A model generated the notes under the pieces. That model did not search any database, was not told where the DNA came from, and was given only the letters and a program-made list of their open reading frames with translations. The position numbers and the translations under genes were made by a program. A stretch of DNA of 64,000 nt from Intestinimonas butyriciproducens. GTDB taxonomy: Bacteria; Bacillota; Clostridia; Oscillospirales; Oscillospiraceae. The DNA lies in NCBI RefSeq assembly GCF_004154955.1, contig NZ_CP011524.1:2356001-2420000 (forward strand), written 5' to 3'. Positions within the stretch are counted from its first letter, which is position 1; each line of letters begins with the position of its first letter. Below, one piece after another: positions 39,260-50,680 of the stretch.

Positions 39260-40726
39260 ATGAAATCTATGTCCAGCCGTGCGCTGGCGCTGGCCCTCTC
39301 CCTGACCGTGCTCAGCGCCTGCGGTTCCGCCCTAGCGGCCGAAGACGACACCATGCTCATCTCTCCCGCTCCCTCCGGTATCGCTGTCCAGCTCAACGGA
39401 GAGGCCCTCACCTTTACCGACGCCGTTCCCGTCGCGCAGGACGGCCGCACCTTCCTCCCCTTCCGCGCCGTGTTCGAGGCCATGGGTGCCGAAGTCAGCA
39501 ACGAGGGCAACACCATCACAGCCGTCCGCGACGGCAAGACCCTGACCATGACCATCGGTTCCACCGAGGCCACCCTCACCGAGGGTGGGGCCAGCTCCGC
39601 CATTACCATGGATGTGGCCCCCTATGTGGACTCCACCACTTGGCGCACCTACGTGCCTGTCCGCTTTGCCGCCCAGGCCTTCGGATGCGCGGTGGGCTGG
39701 GATCAGGACAACCAGACCGCTGTGATCGTGGATACGGAGAAGCTTCTGGACGCCGCGCTGGCTGAGCATCAGTTCACCTATATGGAGAAGTATCTGGCGT
39801 ACAACCAGCAGTTCCAGGAGGGCATCTGGGACATCAGCGCCCAGTTTGACGGCTCCGCCACCATGTTTGGCGCTGGCCCCCTCTCTTTCCAGGGCTCTAT
39901 GGACGGCACCACCGCCGACTCTCTTCAGATGGCCGCGGCCATGAACCTGAAGATGGATCTGACTGCCTTCCTGGACGCCATGTCCCAAGTGGCCGGTCAG
40001 GCTTCCGAGCTCACCGCCGAGGATCAGGCCCTGCTGGATGCCTTGAAGAGCGAAGGCATGGATATGGAGATCCGTGCCGACATGGAAAAGGGTGTGATGT
40101 ATCTGACCATGGGCGGCAGCGCCCTGGAGACCCTGGGACTCCCCGCCGACACTTGGTACTCCTTTGATATGGCCTCCATGTACGGCCAGATGGGTCTGGA
40201 CTACACCGCCCTCATCGACGCCTCCAAGACCATGGACGCCTCCGCCCTGCTCCAGACCGCGCTCCAGAGTGCCGACCTCAGCGACAAGGACACCGCTTAC
40301 GCCACTGTCTCCGCGCTGGTGAACGGCGCGGCCAAGGTGCTCGCGGACGACTCCTTCGTAAAGAGCGGCGACAACTATACCACCACCTACGCCCTGGAGG
40401 AGGACGGCACCAAGGTGACCCTCTCCTTCACGCTCACCATGCAGTCCGACAAGGTCGTGGGGTATGAGCTGTCCATGGACAGCTCCACCTCTGTTGACGA
40501 CGGTGAGGGTGGGCAGATCACCACCACCACGGCCATGAAGGCCGGCATGGATGCCGAAAATCACATGACCGCCACGGTGTCCATGGGTATGGACCCCCTG
40601 ATGGATCTGTCCCTCAACATCACCGGCGACTATGCCGCCGGCGATCAGACCCCTGAGACCGAGCTCCCCGCCGGGGCCACCGTCGTGCCTTATGAGCAAT
40701 TGATAGCCGGCGCCCTGGGCGGCTGA
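39260..40726 (+). CDS. Exported protein with copper-amine-oxidase N-terminal (stalk) domain
   Basis: A 488-residue exported protein; GGAGG precedes ATG 39260. The signal peptide (MKSMSSRALALALSLTVLSACGSALA) contains SAC-G, a weak lipobox, but ALA-A is also cleavable, so lipoprotein versus secreted is unclear. Residues about 38-165 form the Cu_amine_oxidN1 domain (IAVQLNGEALTF, GRTFLPFRAVFEAMGAEVS, RTYVPVRFAAQAFGCAVGWDQ), a common cell-surface stalk module that does not bind copper. The remaining 320 residues are a Met-, Asp- and Thr-rich beta domain without recognised family, with the LppX/LolA-like character of a hydrophobic-ligand or surface protein. A phased repeat upstream suggests two-component control. 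Confidence 0.8.
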   Translation: MKSMSSRALALALSLTVLSACGSALAAEDDTMLISPAPSGIAVQLNGEALTFTDAVPVAQDGRTFLPFRAVFEAMGAEVSNEGNTITAVRDGKTLTMTIGSTEATLTEGGASSAITMDVAPYVDSTTWRTYVPVRFAAQAFGCAVGWDQDNQTAVIVDTEKLLDAALAEHQFTYMEKYLAYNQQFQEGIWDISAQFDGSATMFGAGPLSFQGSMDGTTADSLQMAAAMNLKMDLTAFLDAMSQVAGQASELTAEDQALLDALKSEGMDMEIRADMEKGVMYLTMGGSALETLGLPADTWYSFDMASMYGQMGLDYTALIDASKTMDASALLQTALQSADLSDKDTAYATVSALVNGAAKVLADDSFVKSGDNYTTTYALEEDGTKVTLSFTLTMQSDKVVGYELSMDSSTSVDDGEGGQITTTTAMKAGMDAENHMTATVSMGMDPLMDLSLNITGDYAAGDQTPETELPAGATVVPYEQLIAGALGG

Positions 40727-40740
40727 CCCGATAAAACACT

Positions 40741-40780
40741 GAAAAGCGGACCGCATTGCGGTCCGCTTTTCTTCTTTCTT
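40741..40780. terminator. Bidirectional terminator between convergent genes
   Basis: A 14-bp stem (40741-40754 with 40758-40771) whose arms end in GAAAA and TTTTC, followed by TTCTTTCTT on plus. Confidence 0.8.
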
Positions 40781-43700
40781 ATTGAATGGTAATAAGCAGC
40801 TCGCCCGCCTTCACCGAAGTTCCCTCCGTCACCAGGATCTGGTCCACGGTGCCCGACATCCGGGCCACCACGCTGGTCTCCATCTTCATGGCCTCAATGA
40901 CTGCGAGAACCTGGTTTTCCTCCACCACGTCGCCCGGCTTTACTGAGACCTTGGACACCATACCGGGGATGGAGGCGCCCACCTGGCTCTTGTCCTCCGG
41001 GTCCGCCATGGCCACGGGGTGGACCTGCACGGCCGCGTTCCGGTCCGGCACCGCCACGGTGCGGCCCATGCCGTTGAGGTCGAAGTGGACGTTCCGGGTG
41101 CCGTCCTCATTGAGGTCGCCCAGGCCCAGGTACTTGATGACCAGGGTCTTTCCATCCTCGATGCTGATCTTGTTGGTCTCGCCCAGGGCCAAGCCATTGA
41201 AAAACACATGGCTGCCCATGCGCATGATGTAGCCGTACTCCTGCCTGTGACGGCAGAACTCCTCCACCACCTTGGGATAGAGGCACCAGGAGATGACCGT
41301 CCGGTCAGAAGCGCCGGGGTAGAACTTCTCCACCTCTTTCCGGGCTGCCTCCAAATCCACGGGGGGCAGCAGCTCTCCGGGGCGGCAGGTGATGGGCGCC
41401 TCGCCCTTGAGGACCACTCGCTGGAGGTCCTCGGGAAAGCCCCAGGCCGGCTGGCCCATCATACCCTTGAAGTAGCTCACCACGGAGTCCGGGAAGGCAA
41501 GCGCCGCCCCCTTTTCCACCACGTTTTCCGGCGTCAGGTCGTGCTGGACCATAAAGATGGCCATATCTCCCACCATCTTGGAGGAAGGGGTCACCTTTAC
41601 AATGTCTCCCAGCATATCGTTGACGGCCTTGTACATCTCCTTGACCGCCTCGAACTTGTGACCCAGGCCCAAGCTCTCCACCTGGGACTTGAGGTTGGAA
41701 TACTGGCCCCCGGGCATCTCATAGCGGTAGATATCGGTGGAGGGGTTCTTGATCCCCGTCTCAAAGGAGGCATACCGCTCCCGCACGTCGGCCCAGTAGT
41801 CGGAGAGCTTCTGGAGGCCGTCGGAGTCCAGCCCGGTGTCCCGCTCCTGCCCGCGGAGCGCGGAGACCACCGCATTGAGGGAGGGCTGGCTGGTCATGGA
41901 GGACATGGAGTCCACTGCGCAGTCCACGATGTCCACCCCGGCCTCAGCCGCCATCAGGAGGGCCGCCACCTGGTTGCCGGAGGTGTCGTGGGTGTGGAGG
42001 TGGATGGGAATGCCCACCTCCTCCTTGAGGGCCTTCACCAGCTTCTTGGCGGCGTAGGGCTTCAGGAGTCCGGACATATCCTTGATGCACAGGATATGGG
42101 CCCCTCTGCGCTCCAGCTCCTTGGCCATGTCCACATAGTAGGCAATGGTGTAGCGGTCCCGTTTGGGGTCCAGAATATCGCCGGTGTAGCAGATGGACGC
42201 CTCGCAGACCTTGCCCTGGTTGAGGACCTCGTCTATGGCCACTTCCATACCGGGAACCCAGTTGAGGGAGTCGAAGATGCGGAATACGTCAATGCCGCAG
42301 CGGGCGGCCTCCTTCACAAAGGCGCGGATCAGATTGTCCGGATAGTTGGTGTAGCCCACGGCGTTGGCGCCCCGGAGCAGCATCTGGAAGGGGATGTTGG
42401 GGATCTTCTCCCGCAGCAGGTCCAGCCGCTCCCAGGGGGACTCGTGGAGGAACCGATAGGCCACGTCGAAGGTGGCCCCGCCCCACATCTCCAGGGAGAA
42501 GCAGTCCGCCAGGATCTCCGCAGTGCCGTCCGCCCCCAGGAGCATATCCCGGGTCCGCACCCGGGTGGAGAGCAGGGACTGATGGGCGTCCCGCATGGTG
42601 GTGTCGGTGATGAGGAGCTTTTTCTGCCCCTTCACCCAGTCCCGCAGGGCCTCGGGCCCCTTCTGGTCCAGGAGCTGCTTGAGCCCGGGCCGGGCCTCGC
42701 CGGAGGCGCGTGGGATCCGCGGGATGTCCAGTTGCCGGCGGTCGATGGAAGAATTGTCTACCTGCTTTTGGGCGATGTACTTGAGCACCTTGGTGGCGCG
42801 GTCCTGGCCGTACTGCATCTCGAAGAGCTCGGGGGTCTCGTCGATGAACTTTGTGTGGCAGGCCCCGGACCGGAAGGTGGGGTGGCTGAGAATGTTGGTG
42901 ATGAAGGGGATATTGGTCTTGACGCCCCGGACGTGCTCCTCCCGCACCGCGCGGGTGGCCCGGCGGCAGGCCCCCTCAAAGGTGTTGTCCCAGGAGGTGA
43001 CCTTGACCAGCAAGGAGTCGTAATAGGGGGAGATCACGGCCCCGGTATAGGCGTTGCCGCCGTCCAGGCGGACGCCGCAGCCGCCGCCGGAGCGATAGGC
43101 GGTGATCTTTCCGGTGTCGGGCGCGAAGTGGTTGGCCGGGTCCTCGGTGGTGACCCGGCATTGGATGGCATACCCCTTGATGTGCAGGTTGTCCTGGCTG
43201 CCCATGTCGATGGATGGGTGGGAGAGGGGGTGTCCCTCGGCGATGAGGATCTGTGCCCGCACCAGATCGATGCCGGTGACCTGCTCGGTGACGGTGTGCT
43301 CCACCTGGATGCGGGGATTCATCTCAATAAAGTAGTGATTGCCGTCCCGATCCACCAGAAATTCCACCGTGCCGGCGTTCACATAGCCCACATGCCGGGC
43401 GATCTTCACCGCGTCTGCGCGGAGCTTTTCCAGCGTGGCCTGCGGCACGCTCCAGGCCGGCGCGAACTCCACCACCTTCTGGTACCGCCGCTGAAGGGAG
43501 CAGTCCCGCTCACCCAGGTGGACCACGTTGCCGTACCGGTCGCCCAGCACCTGGACCTCGATATGCTTGGGCTCCACCAGGTACTTTTCAATGAAGATAT
43601 CGTCGTTGCCGAAGGCCTTGTGGGCCTCTCCCTTCACCAACTCGAAGGCGGGCTTGACCTCCTCGGGCCTGTCACAGCGGCGCATCCCGCGGCCGCCGCC

Positions 43701-44201
43701 TCCGGCGGCCGCCTTGAGGATGACGGGAAACCCATAGGACACCGCCCGCTCCAGGGCCTCGTCGGCGTCCCGCAGGGGCTCTTTGGAGCCGGGTATGGTG
43801 GGCACGCCGCAGGCCAGGGCCGTCGCCTTGGCCGCCAGCTTGTCGCCCATCTGGGCCAGGATGCCGGAGTCCGGACCGATAAAAGTGATCTCCGCCTCCT
43901 CGCAGGCGCGGGCGAATTCGGCGTTCTCGGAGAGGAACCCATAGCCCGGATGGATGGCGTCCACGCCTCTCCGCTTGGCCAGATCGATGATGCCGGGGAT
44001 ATCCAAATAAGCCCCCAGGGGGGATTTGTTCTCCCCGATCAGGTAGGCCTCGTCGGCCTTGGTGCGGAAGAGCGCATAGGTGTCCTCATTGGAATACATG
44101 GCCACCGTGTGCAGCCCCAGGTCATAACAGGCCCGGAAAATCCGGATGGCGATCTCCCCCCGGTTGGCCACCAGTACCTTCTTGAAGTTGTGTTCTGACA
44201 C
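40779..44201 (-). CDS. pyc: Pyruvate carboxylase
   Basis: A 1140-residue biotin enzyme making oxaloacetate from pyruvate, bicarbonate and ATP, feeding the reductive TCA branch and amino-acid synthesis. Order: biotin carboxylase (FKKVLVANRGEIAIRIFRAC, GGGGRGMRR, ERDCSLQRRYQKVVE, IEMNPRIQVEHTVTEQVTGIDLV), carboxyltransferase (ITDTTMRDAHQSLLSTRVRTRDM, ATFDVAYRFLHESPWERL, HLHTHDTSGNQVA), and C-terminal biotinyl domain with the target Lys in EAMKMET. GTG 44201 (MSEHNFKKVLV) is preferred because AGGAAGGGG stands just before it; an in-frame ATG at 44222 adds seven residues but has no ribosome site. Confidence 0.97.
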   Translation of the reverse strand: MSEHNFKKVLVANRGEIAIRIFRACYDLGLHTVAMYSNEDTYALFRTKADEAYLIGENKSPLGAYLDIPGIIDLAKRRGVDAIHPGYGFLSENAEFARACEEAEITFIGPDSGILAQMGDKLAAKATALACGVPTIPGSKEPLRDADEALERAVSYGFPVILKAAAGGGGRGMRRCDRPEEVKPAFELVKGEAHKAFGNDDIFIEKYLVEPKHIEVQVLGDRYGNVVHLGERDCSLQRRYQKVVEFAPAWSVPQATLEKLRADAVKIARHVGYVNAGTVEFLVDRDGNHYFIEMNPRIQVEHTVTEQVTGIDLVRAQILIAEGHPLSHPSIDMGSQDNLHIKGYAIQCRVTTEDPANHFAPDTGKITAYRSGGGCGVRLDGGNAYTGAVISPYYDSLLVKVTSWDNTFEGACRRATRAVREEHVRGVKTNIPFITNILSHPTFRSGACHTKFIDETPELFEMQYGQDRATKVLKYIAQKQVDNSSIDRRQLDIPRIPRASGEARPGLKQLLDQKGPEALRDWVKGQKKLLITDTTMRDAHQSLLSTRVRTRDMLLGADGTAEILADCFSLEMWGGATFDVAYRFLHESPWERLDLLREKIPNIPFQMLLRGANAVGYTNYPDNLIRAFVKEAARCGIDVFRIFDSLNWVPGMEVAIDEVLNQGKVCEASICYTGDILDPKRDRYTIAYYVDMAKELERRGAHILCIKDMSGLLKPYAAKKLVKALKEEVGIPIHLHTHDTSGNQVAALLMAAEAGVDIVDCAVDSMSSMTSQPSLNAVVSALRGQERDTGLDSDGLQKLSDYWADVRERYASFETGIKNPSTDIYRYEMPGGQYSNLKSQVESLGLGHKFEAVKEMYKAVNDMLGDIVKVTPSSKMVGDMAIFMVQHDLTPENVVEKGAALAFPDSVVSYFKGMMGQPAWGFPEDLQRVVLKGEAPITCRPGELLPPVDLEAARKEVEKFYPGASDRTVISWCLYPKVVEEFCRHRQEYGYIMRMGSHVFFNGLALGETNKISIEDGKTLVIKYLGLGDLNEDGTRNVHFDLNGMGRTVAVPDRNAAVQVHPVAMADPEDKSQVGASIPGMVSKVSVKPGDVVEENQVLAVIEAMKMETSVVARMSGTVDQILVTEGTSVKAGELLITIQ

Positions 44202-44246
44202 TTTCCCCTTCCTCGCTTTCATTCAAAGGCAAGTCGTGCTCCGAAG

Positions 44247-44275
44247 AAAAAGGGGCGGGCGAAATCGCCTGCCCC
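44247..44275 (-). terminator. Terminator inside the pyc leader
   Basis: On the minus strand an 11-bp stem (44265-44275 with 44252-44262) is followed by five T (44251-44247), between the pyc promoter and its start. A second GC-rich segment upstream (around 44276-44300) could pair alternatively. This is the layout of a transcription attenuator. Confidence 0.65.
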
Positions 44276-44327
44276 GCTGTCCGACAGCCCTTGTCAGGAT
44301 TTCACGACCATTGGTTTATTGTTCTTT

Positions 44328-44356
44328 ATTATACGATATGGGCGCCATTTTTGCAA
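44328..44356 (-). promoter_or_regulatory. Promoter of pyc
   Basis: On the minus strand TTGCAA (44356-44351), 17 bp, TATAAT (44333-44328), giving a leader of roughly 100-120 nt. Confidence 0.75.
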
Positions 44357-44513
44357 TCTGTTTCTTCTAAAGTTGCAAAGCTCGTCAGAACGCACAGGGA
44401 TATGCCGTTTTTCCTCTTTTGTCTCGTTTAAACGCATAATAGTCCGCATATTGTGGACTATTCTATTTTCATCCGAAACCGGTCAGCCTTTTAAGTGAAA
44501 AGCAATCGCACGT

Positions 44514-45785
44514 TCACTCCCCATAGTCTAAGTACATCGCACGGAAGTCCGGCAGCGCCTCCTTTGAAACGCCCTCCTCATTCTTCGGGTAATAAACATC
44601 AAAAACGTAGCCGTATGCGGCAACAGAATCTCCCAACACAATATTGGGATCCCCAATTGCTCCACTGCTATAATAGACTTCCACTCTGTTATCAGACTCT
44701 CCGTCCAGCAAAAGGATAAAGCTTGCGCTGATTGGATTTCCACGGGAGAGCTCCACCACAGTGCCGGTGCAACTCAATTGCGCCTCCCGAAACTCCGTGG
44801 GGTAACGCAGCACAGTGCGATAGTCCAACGGAGTACAGCCCGCAATATACTCCTGCTTGCGCTGGGCATAGTCCGCCTTATGCTGTGCCACAAACGCATC
44901 TACTTCCGCCTGTGCCGTCTCCCCCGCCGCCTCAATATAGCAGTCTTTTACACTAAAACGCTCGCGTGTTCCGACCAGCTTCCCCCCAACGATCACCGCG
45001 CCCCCATCCTGACAGAGCGCCAGCACCTCAGGCATACATCCTTCCAGATCAACTGTCCCGATATCCTCTCCATTGCGTTCGTTTCTCACGTCAAACCAAT
45101 ACTTCGTATGCACGTCAATTTTATAATTCTTAACCCGTCCGATTTGAACTGCCGTTCGCACATAACTGCCTTCATACTGATCCCTTTGCTCCCAGAGCTC
45201 CAAGTAATCCGTCAATGGCGTGGATTCCGCACGCTGCAGCCGTTCCGCCTCCCAGTCCTCCTGATACTGCATGGCCTTCGCCTTTGCAGTCGCGCCGCTG
45301 TCGAGAATCACCGCCTCCGACAGATAGGGCCCTCGGTATCCGATCTTCCACAGGCCCTCTATTACATAATACTCGCCCTCCGTACAGGGAGCCGCAGTCT
45401 TCTTGTCCAGATAAATTTGGAACGTCGAGGTCGCGTTTCCCTCTTCCGCCACATAATAGCTAATGCGATCAAATATGTCCAGTCTTTCCCCTTCGACATG
45501 TCCAATACGTCCGGCAATCTGCACCCACTGCCCATCATAGGTCTCTGCATAACGGATCAGCTCAGCGTAATCGATGGCAAGAGGGGCCGGAGACGGTGTA
45601 GGCGCAGTTTCAGGTGCCGGAGACGCTCTGTGGTCCGACGCGGTGGTCTCCGCAGGGCGAGATGCAAGATCCATCAGCATCAGTGCCGGCGAGAGCAGGC
45701 GGGGATTGACTCTTGCAATGAGTACGGACACCACAACGACTAGGCTGACCAGCACAGCCAGCAGGATATTTCGATTTCCGTGCAA
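44514..45785 (-). CDS. Membrane-anchored protein with three OB-fold-like repeats, unknown function
   Basis: A 423-residue protein read from TTG 45785, 8 bases after ACGGAGG; in-frame codons further upstream have no ribosome site. One N-terminal helix (NILLAVLVSLVVVVSVLIA) anchors it, followed by a Pro/Ala/Thr spacer and three similar beta modules: YDGQWVQIAGRIGHVEG..YYVIEGLWKIGYRGPYLSEAVIL, YEGSYVRTAVQIGRVKN..AVIVGGKLVGTRERFSVKDCYIE, and FREAQLSCTGTVVELSRG..VAAYGYVFDVYYP. The alternation suggests tRNA-anti-like OB folds exposed outside. No catalytic motif is seen. The codon usage is slightly more AT-rich than its neighbours. Confidence 0.75.
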   Translation of the reverse strand: MHGNRNILLAVLVSLVVVVSVLIARVNPRLLSPALMLMDLASRPAETTASDHRASPAPETAPTPSPAPLAIDYAELIRYAETYDGQWVQIAGRIGHVEGERLDIFDRISYYVAEEGNATSTFQIYLDKKTAAPCTEGEYYVIEGLWKIGYRGPYLSEAVILDSGATAKAKAMQYQEDWEAERLQRAESTPLTDYLELWEQRDQYEGSYVRTAVQIGRVKNYKIDVHTKYWFDVRNERNGEDIGTVDLEGCMPEVLALCQDGGAVIVGGKLVGTRERFSVKDCYIEAAGETAQAEVDAFVAQHKADYAQRKQEYIAGCTPLDYRTVLRYPTEFREAQLSCTGTVVELSRGNPISASFILLLDGESDNRVEVYYSSGAIGDPNIVLGDSVAAYGYVFDVYYPKNEEGVSKEALPDFRAMYLDYGE

Positions 45786-45842
45786 GAAAAGCACCTCCGT
45801 TTTTTGTAAAATCACACCGCATCGGGCGGCAGTTGCCCAACA

Positions 45843-45868
45843 GCCCCGCCGGGCATACCCGGCGGGGC
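45843..45868 (-). terminator. Hairpin after clpB region
   Basis: An 11-bp perfect stem (45843-45853 with 45858-45868) downstream of clpB without a T-run; terminator role uncertain. Confidence 0.4.
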
Positions 45869-45900
45869 CAAAGCTTAACATTGATCTGCTTTTTGCGGAA

Positions 45901-48513
<2,613 letters not shown>

Positions 48514-48544
48514 GGTGGTTCACATCCTTTCCGGAGTGATTGAT

Positions 48545-48754
48545 TTACAAATTTTTGGTGTCCCGGCCCAGGAGATAATCCACAGTGACGTGGTAATAGT
48601 CGGCCAGGACGATCAGATGGTGGGCGGGAATCTCTTGAATCCCCTTTTCATATTTGTAATACTGCTGCTGTGTTGTTCCCAGCAGGCAACCCACTTCCGC
48701 CTGCGTCATATCCTGATCCTCTCGCAAATCGCGCAGTCTTGGATAGCAGTACAT
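48545..48754 (-). CDS. Small XRE-family helix-turn-helix regulator
   Basis: A 69-residue single-domain repressor-like protein: RLRDLREDQDMTQAEVGCLLGTTQQQYYKYEKGIQEIPAHHLIVLADYYHVTVDYLLGR, the complete HTH_3 fold. GAGGTG lies 6 bases before the ATG. It is the first gene ahead of clpB and divergent from a Cys-rich small protein; two AAACCYGATY repeats in the shared promoter region are likely operators. It may link clpB expression to another signal. Confidence 0.9.
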   Translation of the reverse strand: MYCYPRLRDLREDQDMTQAEVGCLLGTTQQQYYKYEKGIQEIPAHHLIVLADYYHVTVDYLLGRDTKNL

Positions 48755-48781
48755 GTTATCACCTCATGAGGACCATATCAC

Positions 48782-48827
48782 AAACCTGATTGGATGTATT
48801 GACTTTAAACCCGATCAGATTTATAAT
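48782..48827 (+). promoter_or_regulatory. Divergent promoter with two AAACCYGATY direct repeats
   Basis: TTGACT (48799-48804), 17 bp, TATAAT (48822-48827) drives the rightward gene. Direct repeats AAACCTGATT (48782-48791) and AAACCCGATC (48808-48817) lie 26 bp apart, the second within the promoter spacer; both are candidate sites for the adjacent XRE protein. Confidence 0.55.
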
Positions 48828-48846
48828 GTCCCTTGAGGTAAATGCT

Positions 48847-49056
48847 ATGATATCCCCCAAAATCTATATCGCGCGCCCACAGGTCTGCGGCACCTGCGTC
48901 CACTATCGCCAGCACTACGTCCTGAGCGAGGGCGGACGGCTCGAACCTCTCTGGTACGGGCACTGTCACGTACCCCACCATGGGCGGTATCCGCAGCCCG
49001 ACGGGACCTGTCCGCACTGGGAGGCATACAGGGAGGAGCCGGCCAGACCGCGCTGA
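48847..49056 (+). CDS. Small Cys/His-rich protein, unknown
   Basis: A 69-residue protein (MISPKIYIARPQVCGTCVHYRQHY...) with TTGAGG before ATG 48847. It has CGTC, then WYGHCHVPHHGRYPQPDGTCPHWE: four Cys and several His in the pattern of a small zinc-binding domain. No family is recognised. It is divergent from the XRE-clpB unit and its end overlaps a hairpin (49035-49064). Confidence 0.75.
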   Translation: MISPKIYIARPQVCGTCVHYRQHYVLSEGGRLEPLWYGHCHVPHHGRYPQPDGTCPHWEAYREEPARPR

Positions 49057-49127
49057 CCGGCTCCTTCTCTCCCAGCAGAGCGCTCCGGAGCCCTGGCGCT
49101 TGTCACGCTCCGGCCCATCCGCGCTGT

Positions 49128-49556
49128 TTACTCTATGGCGATGCGCTTGCTCTCCGGCACGGCAGGAATGACCTTGGGGAGATGCAGCTCCAACACGCCG
49201 TTCTGATAGGAGGCGGTGATGTGCTCGTCATCCACACCGCTGATGTCGAAGGAACGGCGGAAGGACCCATAGCGGCGCTCCCTGCGGATATAACCGCCCT
49301 GCTCGTTCTTTTCGTCCTTGCTCTCGCTGTGCTCGGCGGAGATGGTGAGGATCCCATCCTTCACATCCAGCTTGATATCCTCTTTCTGGAAACCGGGCAG
49401 CTCTGCCTCCAGCACGAACTTGTCGCCCGCGTCGCGGATATCGGTGCGGAAATCGGGCAGGGCGGCGCTGCTGTTGCCGAAGAACTTGCGCTCAAAGTTG
49501 TCAAAAATATCAAAGAAATTGTCGTTATTGCGCTCAAAGGGAATCATACCAAACAT
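49128..49556 (-). CDS. Small heat-shock protein (Hsp20/alpha-crystallin)
   Basis: A 142-residue holdase that binds unfolding proteins. It has an N-terminal arm (FGMIPFERNNDNFFDIFDNFERKFFG), the alpha-crystallin domain (FRTDIRDAGDKFVLEAELPGFQKEDIKLDVKDGILTISAEH) and the conserved A-x-x-x-N-G-V-L motif (ASYQNGVLELHLPK). ATG 49556 is chosen over 49610 because AAGGAG lies 8 bases upstream. A CIRCE element and promoter lie about 210 bp upstream, placing it in the HrcA regulon. Confidence 0.95.
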   Translation of the reverse strand: MFGMIPFERNNDNFFDIFDNFERKFFGNSSAALPDFRTDIRDAGDKFVLEAELPGFQKEDIKLDVKDGILTISAEHSESKDEKNEQGGYIRRERRYGSFRRSFDISGVDDEHITASYQNGVLELHLPKVIPAVPESKRIAIE

Positions 49557-49766
49557 ATAAAAGGCTCCTTTCAAACTGTGATCCATCTTGATTTCTCTGT
49601 TAGCAGTCATTAGACTAATTTGCTAAAATCCTTTGCTTTTCATGGAAACCATCCTCTTTCCGGGGACTGCGCCCTCTCGAACGCGCCCCCTTGTCTCATC
49701 TTCTGGACCTAGTATAAGCCTGGATTATGAACAAATATACAGGCAAATATGTCTAAACTGTAAATG

Positions 49767-49807
49767 TTAGCACTCATCATTATAGAGTGCTAATTCCTTG
49801 GCGTCAG
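49767..49807 (-). promoter_or_regulatory. hsp20 promoter with CIRCE element
   Basis: A perfect CIRCE (TTAGCACTC-N9-GAGTGCTAA) spans 49767-49793. On the minus strand CTGACG (49807-49802), 17 bp, TATAAT (49784-49779), with the -10 hexamer lying inside the CIRCE spacer, so HrcA binding blocks the promoter directly. The leader to hsp20 is about 210 nt. Confidence 0.93.
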
Positions 49808-49866
49808 AAAGGCGGACCGGGCCGTTTCCGGTCCGCTCCGCCCCCTGCGGTACTTCGCTTCTATAG

Positions 49867-50280
49867 TTACGGCAACTTCCCATATGCCTCGTCATACACC
49901 GGCTCGCACCACTCGTTCCCGGCGCCCTCCCCCGGTATCTCCACGGCCAGGTGGGCAAACCAACTGTCCTTGGCGGCGCCGTGCCAGTGCTTCACGTTGG
50001 CGGGAATATGGACCACATCTCCGGTCCGGAGTTCACGGGCTGGCTTTCCCTCCTCCTGGTACCACCCCCGGCCGCCGATGCACAGCAGGATCTGCCCGCC
50101 GCCTTTTGCGGCCCGGTGTATGTGCCAGTTGTTTCGGCAGCCCGGCTCAAAGGTCACGTTGCCGATGACCACCCCCTCCAGCGAGAGCATATTCAAATAG
50201 CTCCGGCCCACAAAATAGGGGGCAAAGGCGGCGTTCTCCGCCCCCCGGGGAAAGATCACGCCTTGCTTCCAGTCACACAT
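49867..50280 (-). CDS. Cupin-domain protein (carboxymuconolactone-decarboxylase-associated type)
   Basis: A 137-residue single-cupin protein. The metal-binding motif 1 is in GCRNNWHIHRAAKGGGQILLCIGG and motif 2 in GDVVHIPANVKHWHGAA. This type often accompanies quinone/flavin-linked redox stress genes. It overlaps the MerR regulator upstream by 8 bases, so both form one operon. Substrate unknown. Confidence 0.9.
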   Translation of the reverse strand: MCDWKQGVIFPRGAENAAFAPYFVGRSYLNMLSLEGVVIGNVTFEPGCRNNWHIHRAAKGGGQILLCIGGRGWYQEEGKPARELRTGDVVHIPANVKHWHGAAKDSWFAHLAVEIPGEGAGNEWCEPVYDEAYGKLP

Positions 50281-50680
50281 GGCCGTTCTTCTTTCCGTCC
50301 TGATGCCGCTGAAGCAGCTGCGCCTTGCACATCAGGCCCTTTTCATACCGCTCGATCTTGTGATTGAGCCGGTCCAGCGACTGCTGCATCTCTTCCATGC
50401 GGGCCGTCAATTGTTCCCGCTGCTCGATCAGGAGGGCCTTGCGGGCCTCCACGGTCTCGTCGCCCCGCTGGAAGAGGGCCACATACTCGATCAGCGCCTC
50501 GATCTGCACGCCCGCGGCGCGCATACACTTCATCAGCTCGATCCAGTTGCAGGACTCCTCGTCGTAGTCCCGGATACCGCTCTTGGTGCGGGGTACCGGT
50601 GGAATCAGTCCGATGCGTTCGTAATAGCGCAGGGTGTCCGCCGACAGGTCGAATCTCCTGCTCACTTCTGCAATGGTCAT
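50273..50680 (-). CDS. MerR-family regulator (AdhR-like)
   Basis: A 135-residue regulator starting MTIAEVSRRFDLSADTLRYYERIGLIPPVPRTKSGIRDY, followed by a dimerising helix and a conserved Cys in the NWIELMKCMRAAGV segment, as in the aldehyde-responsive AdhR/YraB group. AAGGAG stands before ATG 50680. It controls itself and the cupin gene from a MerR-type promoter upstream. Confidence 0.93.
   Translation of the reverse strand: MTIAEVSRRFDLSADTLRYYERIGLIPPVPRTKSGIRDYDEESCNWIELMKCMRAAGVQIEALIEYVALFQRGDETVEARKALLIEQREQLTARMEEMQQSLDRLNHKIERYEKGLMCKAQLLQRHQDGKKNGHV

Noticed and set aside
41019-44198. 1059-codon open frame on the plus strand opposite pyruvate carboxylase
   Set aside because: No domain character; the minus strand is an unmistakable Pyc.
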